The position numbers and the translations under genes are program-made. The notes beneath the pieces were generated by a model, which saw nothing but the letters and a program-made list of their open reading frames with translations, ran no database searches and had not been told where the DNA came from. Of a stretch of DNA of 64,000 bases, positions 26,701 through 35,700 are shown piece by piece; positions within the stretch are counted from its first letter, which is position 1, and each line of letters starts with the position of its first letter. Origin of the DNA: Leptidea sinapis (taxonomy: Eukaryota > Arthropoda > Insecta > Lepidoptera > Pieridae). The DNA lies in assembly GCF_905404315.1 (NCBI RefSeq), contig NC_066268.1, forward strand, positions 11,942,001 through 12,006,000, read 5' to 3'.

Positions 26701-29700
26701 GTTTGTGTTTATATATGTTTTACATTTCAACTTTCTTCAGAGGTTACCTGAAGGGGGCGATTGTATTGATAGGTCTAAGATATCCATTGGATAGTAGATC
26801 GGTTTTTTTTTTATGGAATAGGAGGACAAACGGGTCACCTGGTGTTAAGTGATCACCGCCGCCCACATTCTCTTGCAACACCAGAGGAATCACAAGAGAG
26901 TTGCCGGCCTTTAAAAAGCTCCTTGAAAACCGCACTGTGGAGGACCGCTACACATCCAGATTGTATTGATAAGTCTAAGATATCCATTGGATAGTAGATC
27001 GGATGTTATCTACGAAATTGTAATGAAGTCAAGATTTACAGATGCATTTTACACACCTGCTGTTTTTTCTCCAAAATACTTTTGTATGTATGTCGTAGAA
27101 ATCTGCGAAAGAAAAGCTGCGAGTGCCCGCACGTGAATAAATGTATATATATTTAGTTATAGTAGACGCGGACGAGTAAAGAAAGAAGGACTCCACGCCG
27201 TGATATTAGCAAGTGAAGCACCGTTATGCTAGTGTGTTACGGGGCTACGGGAGATACTAGTTAAACAATTTTTTCTCCCTTAAATAATCATATATGGCCA
27301 CAAATACTTATATAGTATCGTTTTTACACTTTTTCACAACGCACGGCGGCATTTTTAAAATATTTTATTGAGACGCAAACTGATCTGTCACAGACGATGA
27401 CAATTCTCATAATGGCCGCCTATCGGCCTGTTGTAGTGTAAGTGTGTGAGTGAGGCTATGTATTTACACGTTGATCGGCTTGTTTTGGTGCTACACTGTT
27501 ATGAAAGGTGACACGGAGTCCTTATTTTTTAATAGTCCGTGATAGTAGTCTAGTAAAAGAGAACATATTAATATCAAACTAAGATATTCTTACACAAATT
27601 CAATTTGAAAACAAAATGTGTCACTCTAACGGAAGAGCGCTTGCAGCGAACGCGATAGGTCGTGGGTTTGAGTCCAGCATCGTTCAAAAATTTTGTTTTT
27701 AAAATTTAATTTGTGTTATTAATCCCAGAAGTTAAGGATATCATTTAATTTTAGGATATACATAAAGTAAACAACAAATTCTTTAGATATTTTTGTGACT
27801 TTAGGTCAGCTTTGTTAATTTTACAATATATTATGAAAATGTTTCATGAATTGTAAAAATAATTTTTTTCCGGTGTACCCATTCTCCAAAAACATATAAT
27901 TTTCTCTTATATTTTCATATAATTTAGTTTAATAGTAAGGCAAAGTCCACGAAAACTTTAGCGAGCCCTAATTTAGATGGATGGATGGAAACTAGGAAAG
28001 CTAACTCAGTTTGACAAATTGTTTTACTCCATTATGGACTTTGTTCGATCATGCCCAGATGCTTCTGTATACATTAATATATTTTTTTTTGTTGTGTTAC
28101 GTTACACATATTGTACTTAAAATGATTTGTAAAACGATGAAGCAGTAAATCCATGGGTGTAAATACTATGTAATAAGAGGTGGGAATTAATTGAAGCCAC
28201 AATCTGAGAGTCGAACAAAGACTTATCAAGATTTATGAACTTTAGGTCACTCGAACGGTTGGCCTAGTAGGAGAGCGCGCACACGGATCGCAAGAGGACG
28301 CGGGTTCGAGTCTCGCATCGTTCATAAGATTTGTTTTTTTATTTGTGTAGCTGTCATGTTCACTATAGTTATAAAACCTGGTCTGTTGTAATGCGTTGCA
28401 ACAGCTCTATCTACACGTATAAATTTCACATCGAATGGTGGTAGTTTCATGTCGATAAAGAGCCTCAAACAAAGACCATTTTCATTATATATATATATAT
28501 AGATATATATAAGAAGATTTCAGATTTCCGCACACTGCCTAATGTTCTGCGTAGATAGTACTTTTAGCAGTGGGAGGCTGATTTATACAGGATTCCAACT
28601 ATCCTTAGCGGCGCTGCATTGTAATGGGCAGGGCGTATCAATTACTATCAGCTGAACTTCCTGCTCATCTCGTCCCTTTCTTTCTTTGAAAAAAAACCTA
28701 GATAGATTATTAGTTAGAACTAGACAGATTATTATTACATAGTTGCGCCTTTTCTGTGGTGAGAACCACTTTAAGGGCGCTGTAGCAAGTGGAATGATTT
28801 TGCTAGCGAGATCTTCCATCTTATTACAATCCACGGACTAACTACAAAACCAGGTCTAAATAATATTTAAGCCATGGTATAACTAAAAGCTTTAATTCAA
28901 AATGTGTTTTACCGTTAAACCATGGCTTTATAGTCTGAGTTTAAACGTAAATTATAAGACGGTATATGTCACAGAATGACGCACGTAATTGCGATGCCGT
29001 TCAGTTTAGGGTTGAATCAAGAACTCTTAGCGGCACTGTGTTGGTAATAGACAGTGTGTATCACAAAATATCAGGTCTTCATGCAAATCTTATCATAATT
29101 AAATTTTTAAGAACAGTAAACGTTCCTTTATAGGAGCGGGAGAGTTTTCTTCCGCTTCTTCTCTCTCAGAGCGCCATTTGTTTCCGCAGCGGTAGTAGTG
29201 TCTAGTATATTAGAAATGACATCAAAAAGAATTCTAAAGAAATCAATTTTGAGAAAATAAGTGCCTTTTATGCCTTTTTAAGGACTGCAAATAAAATTTT
29301 AAGGAATGTTATAAATTAAAACTAATTCACAACCACACACAGACACACACAAACACACGCGTGCGCGTGCACGACCACACTCATACAAGTTGCAAAATAT
29401 TGTAAATAAATTAAAAGAAGTAAGGTCTACAATAATATTATTACAGTCTAACTAAAGTTTTGTGAATTTTGTGATGTAATAAATAAATAGTTCAATAAAT
29501 AAAAAATATACCTATATATAGATAGTATATAGAGAATATATAGATAGAGAAACTGAGAGAAATACTAAAACTTTATGCAAATCACTTCATTGAATGCAAG
29601 TCCTAATAAAAACTAGAAACGATCAAAAGGATCACAAACTTGTGCATTAACTGGAACTCTAAGCCCCGTTTGATCCATTACCGGGAAGCACAAACGTTTA

Positions 29701-32700
29701 CTTAACGCGAACTTAGCGGCTGCAATTACAAAACTCACTTAAGTAGAGTTGCTTGACGTTGCCGAAGTAAGCCGATAGCGCCGATAAAACGTCAAGGGTG
29801 AAATCCAATTTGTACAATTACAAATCGCCATTAAAATGCTCTCAAACTGTCTGTTCACTGTACCTACCACCTTGTATTAACTTAACTAAAATTACATACA
29901 GAAAATATTTGGTTTTGTCTGTGCGTGATGGATAAACACAAAATCTACTAAACCCTCCAACATCACGTTCATATTTTCTATCTCTCGTAAAAAATCTTCC
30001 CAAACATAAAAGCTCTGTCACCATAATTTATATTATTTTATTCTGTTATAGTTATGTTTTTGAATACGTTAGTACCTGAGGTCAAGTCATCACCACCTCC
30101 CACACTCTCCTGCAATGCCAAAAGAATCACAAGAACATTACCAGCCTTTCAAGGAAGTGTCCACTCTTCTTTTGATGGTACCTATGTCTTATCGTACTAA
30201 AATCAAATCGTCTCATCTTGTTCTCTACACGTACGATTTTGAGACTGTCCCACTGAACTCAATGTCTTCCAAAACAACTTACTGTTGCCTTAGATGTTGT
30301 CAGATAATCTTGTATTTCATCGTTTTACTTAATTTTTGCTGCTTTATACTTTTCCTTCTTTTTTTCTCTTCGTTCGCTTCTAACTTATTAATATGACTAA
30401 TCTTATTCATACCAGCAATAAGTACTTTCGTCACTCGTCGCATCATGTCCTTCCAATGATTTGGCAAGATTTTGAATCATTAATTCTTAATAACAACTTA
30501 ACATAAGTACATAATATGTATATTTGTTAAAAGGCTAGATTTTATTTTGCAATTTTCAAATATCCTAATAGATGAACTAGAAATGGAGTTATAGTAATTT
30601 AAAACATTCTTTATAATTTTCAATTAAACTCATGTATGTAACACTTTGCTTGTTACAAATTTTTGTTATTTAATTAAATTTCTATTACTCCAGGCTTAAT
30701 ACTTAAAAACTCGCTGTAATCAATGTATAATTGTGGCCAGAATAACATACAAAATGCTTTTCCGAGAAAAAACCATTTTCATTAAAACACGGCACAGATA
30801 AAGGAATTATGAAAAATGTCCCATTAAACCGAATATCATGATTTGATGCAGCGTCGGGCTTGAGAATGATAGACAGGACGCGGTCATTACGCTAGCAAGG
30901 AGCTCTAACTAATATTTTACACAACTACTGTTTTATTAATTGTTATTTTGTAAGTTTGTGTACAAAATACCAATACAATAGAGCCCAGAGTCGCGGAAAA
31001 TATACAAAGTACTATCTACGCGCCTCAATAGGGCAACTAGAAACGGATCAACGTATCCAATGCAGAAATTCTGCCAGTATTCTATGTACACTTCTTGGTA
31101 GTGATTATTTTAAATTCATGTATTGTAAATAATAGGCATTGTTTTGTTTTCAATAAATTTCTTTTGATGTTACTTAATATCACATAATATAAATTAATCT
31201 AATAATTATGTACCTTTTAAGGTCATTTGTTTACATTTGAAGTCATCCTCGCTACATTGCAATGTCTTAAAAGCGACCCTTTAAGCAAAGCATTTTCTGC
31301 AGTCCAGTTAATAGTAATTGCTTCCAAGCCCAAACCTAGTGAAATCACTGGGAAAATGCGACTTAACGTCTTCTGTCTCAAGGTGACGAGCGCAATTATA
31401 GTCCTGCTTAGATTTTTTTGGTTTTTCAAGAATCCTGAGCGGTACAAAGCATTGTAATCGGCAGGCCATATTAATTTCAATCAGCTAAACATCCTGCTCG
31501 TCTCGTCCCTTATTGTCATAAAAAAAACTGCTTAAGCAAAGTTGATATTGAAAATGATATACAAATATTGTCAGTCCAGCACATGGAATGTCTTCATGTT
31601 AGGCTGAATTTGTGCCGTGTGCTGTTACAGCTACAAGCGGTGGTTTAAAAATCTGGTGTGCTTTTTTCCTTCCGATGTCGAAGGTAAGTATGCAGATATA
31701 GGCTGTGTCAGGTAGGAGAGAGTCAAGTCGATGGTTATGACAAAGAGACTTAGCAGTGAACGTACAAACCTTGGTCTTCTTAGAATGAAACTGGTGGACT
31801 GGGCTAAATTTTACTGGCTTCATTCCAAGACATGACACAGCATAGTCTTTATTCAAAAGCAACCTTTTGCAATATTCTTTACATGTGGTAATAACCAATG
31901 CCGATGTACATACAGGCACATAAGATATTTCATCTTCTAGTCTCAACATGACGAACCTAAATTAAAGTAAGTTCCAGTAACCATTGGTTATTAGGCAAGC
32001 ATACAAAAGATCCTTTTGTGAGTTACAAATGACTGCTTCGTCTGTTCTCTTTCAAATAATAATGTATTTATAGGCTCCTTCTATTCTAACATGTTACTCT
32101 GTGTTTGAAATATCATCGGGGAGACTAAGTACATAAAGTATTCATATTTAAATCGTTGAAAGACCGCTGAATAGCAAATTAGAGAGAGAAAAACGTACCT
32201 ACGCTTAACGCTTTCATGTTACGTAGGGATTACACAGCCAAGCATGTGTGTTTAGGATAAGGGAAAATAAATAAAGAGACGGGCTTGATGAGTCGCTGGT
32301 TTGTTGGTAAGGTAACTGGTTACCTGAAAGTAGTGTTAATAAAAGGCCAGTTTCATCTATCAAAATTAAATAACTATATATAGAGAGTTTTTACCTTAAT
32401 AAATACGGACTCAATACTAATTTGTTATAAAAACATGAGAATTATTTATATTTTCACAATTTAAATCATAGTTTTATTATTTGTATGTCACGTGACCGAT
32501 TTTTTTGTCATTTTGTGACGTCCCTAAGGCAGAAACAACGCAACACACCAACGATACGCACTATGAAAGGTCACGATACGCACACAAATTACATACAGAA
32601 AATATTTGGTTTTGTCTGTGCGTGATGGATAAACACAAAATCTACTAAACCCTCCAACATCACGTTCATATTTTCTATCTCTCGTAAAAAATCTTCCCAA

Positions 32701-35700
32701 ACATAAAAGCTCTGTCACCATAATTTATATTATTTTATTCTGTTATAGTTATGTTTTTGAATACGTTAGTACCTGAGGTCAAGTCATCACCACCTCCCAC
32801 ACTCTCCTGCAATGCCAAAAGAATCACAAGAACATTACCAGCCTTTCAAGGAAGTGTCCACTCTTCTTTTGATGGTACCTATGTCTTATCGTACTAAAAT
32901 CAAATCGTCTCATCTTGTTCTCTACACGTACGATTTTGAGACTGTCCCACTGAACTCAATGTCTTCCAAAACAACTTACTGTTGCCTTAGATGTTGTCAG
33001 ATAATCTTGTATTTCATCGTTTTACTTAATTTTTGCTGCTTTATACTTTTCCTTCTTTTTTTCTCTTCGTTCGCTTCTAACTTATTAATATGACTAATCT
33101 TATTCATACCAGCAATAAGTACTTTCGTCACTCGTCGCATCATGTCCTTCCAATGATTTGGCAAGATTTTGAATCATTAATTCTTAATAACAACTTAACA
33201 TAAGTACATAATATGTATATTTGTTAAAAGGCTAGATTTTATTTTGCAATTTTCAAATATCCTAATAGATGAACTAGAAATGGAGTTATAGTAATTTAAA
33301 ACATTCTTTATAATTTTCAATTAAACTCATGTATGTAACACTTTGCTTGTTACAAATTTTTGTTATTTAATTAAATTTCTATTACTCCAGGCTTAATACT
33401 TAAAAACTCGCTGTAATCAATGTATAATTGTGGCCAGAATAACATACAAAATGCTTTTCCGAGAAAAAACCATTTTCATTAAAACACGGCACAGATAAAG
33501 GAATTATGAAAAATGTCCCATTAAACCGAATATCATGATTTGATGCAGCGTCGGGCTTGAGAATGATAGACAGGACGCGGTCATTACGCTAGCAAGGAGC
33601 TCTAACTAATATTTTACACAACTACTGTTTTATTAATTGTTATTTTGTAAGTTTGTGTACAAAATACCAATACAATAGAGCCCAGAGTCGCGGAAAATAT
33701 ACAAAGTACTATCTACGCGCCTCAATAGGGCAACTAGAAACGGATCAACGTATCCAATGCAGAAATTCTGCCAGTATTCTATGTACACTTCTTGGTAGTG
33801 ATTATTTTAAATTCATGTATTGTAAATAATAGGCATTGTTTTGTTTTCAATAAATTTCTTTTGATGTTACTTAATATCACATAATATAAATTAATCTAAT
33901 AATTATGTACCTTTTAAGGTCATTTGTTTACATTTGAAGTCATCCTCGCTACATTGCAATGTCTTAAAAGCGACCCTTTAAGCAAAGCATTTTCTGCAGT
34001 CCAGTTAATAGTAATTGCTTCCAAGCCCAAACCTAGTGAAATCACTGGGAAAATGCGACTTAACGTCTTCTGTCTCAAGGTGACGAGCGCAATTATAGTC
34101 CTGCTTAGATTTTTTTGGTTTTTCAAGAATCCTGAGCGGTACAAAGCATTGTAATCGGCAGGCCATATTAATTTCAATCAGCTAAACATCCTGCTCGTCT
34201 CGTCCCTTATTGTCATAAAAAAAACTGCTTAAGCTGTCGCTGGTTTGTTGGTAAGGTAACTGGTTACCTGAAAGTAGTGTTAATAAAAGGCCAGTTTCAT
34301 CTATCAAAATTAAATAACTATATATAGAGAGTTTTTACCTTAATAAATACGGACTCAATACTAATTTGTTATAAAAACATGAGAATTATTTATATTTTCA
34401 CAATTTAAATCATAGTTTTATTATTTGTATGTCACGTGACCGATTTTTTTGTCATTTTGTGACGTCCCTAAGGCAGAAACAACGCAACACACCAACGATA
34501 CGCACTATGAAAGGTCATTTCTATATTTATAAGAATCAATGAGAATTACACTGGACATTGGACGTTTCTTTGTTTACGTTATTATGACGTCACGATCATG
34601 CCGGCTCCCTTTTTGGCGCGAGTATTGATCGTTTTAATTAAAAACAATTTTTTTGGAATTATTTTAAGGAATTAAAAATACCAGTTGTCGAATCTTTCTT
34701 TACGATCATATTTGAATATATTTTAAAAATTCGAAGAATAGCGAATTGTGGTCTTAGAATAATGATTTATTGAATATTACTTTTAGCACAAGACGCTGTT
34801 TAAAAGACGACTATTTAAGCAACAATATCGTTCATAACTAAATCTATGCCTGTATGGTGCAACTTATGCTTGGAATTTGAGGGTATTTACAAAAAAAATA
34901 CCTTATTTGTTGTTGCTATTCGCAAAAGAGAAATTCTTAGCCCATTGTTAGCTCAAGTCCAAGCTGTTGATATTTGAATTTTAAATTGGCGAAGTTGTCT
35001 TTGGCGACTTGTTAATTATTTAGTTTGCAAGACACCTGCCCGCTGCCGTCCGTTGCTAGTTGCCACCTCATTAACATATCGTCGCTTACTGAACCGGCGC
35101 TGTCAGAGATTTGCGCAAAATACCTTCTTATATTTAAATTTTATTAAGACATCACGGTGGTTACGTCAATGATATGCTGATGATAAAGATTATTTTTACT
35201 TTAAGCAATAGATATGATAAGATGAGATCTAATAGAGCAGTCGACGCTTGAAAGCCTTTGCATTTGCGGTCAATTGCACAGCATTCAGTGGGAGTTTATT
35301 ATTATACTATTGAGTCGTAAGGTGTTTTACCACGATCAAATTAACCTGAGTGTGGGGTTCATTAATGGAACATAGCACTGCTTCAAGCCGGCCCACATTC
35401 TAGTGTTCTACAAAATGCAGGTCCGGCCACATATGTAGTATTGCTGTCATCTCTGGTCTAGCGCACCCCACGAACTTACTTCCACGTTAAACCAAACTAT
35501 GGAATCAGCTTCCTTGTTCGGTGTTTTCATTTAGACGCAATAAATTTTTCACTGATCATCATAGACTTATTTAATATATTTCGTAGACCCTTCATTTTTT
35601 TTAACATTTATAATAACTTAATACTAATAACTTTTATACACATATTTTCCTTGTAGATTGAGCAACAGCCACATTTAGCTTAAAAGCTAGTCGGAATCTG

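Larger units (their letters stand above)
29889..31537. repeat. Local duplication, block A copy 1 (1,649 bp)
   Basis: This block recurs at 32586-34234 with a constant offset of 2,697 bp. The stretches I compared are identical, as are all reading frames within. It contains a LINE D-like tail (about 30060-30165) and a family A copy (about 31330-31528). Confidence 0.95.

Noticed and set aside
30115..30396. 93-codon frame duplicated at 32812-33093
   Set aside because: It begins in a LINE-tail remnant and continues into T-rich sequence; the doubling comes from the block duplication, not selection.
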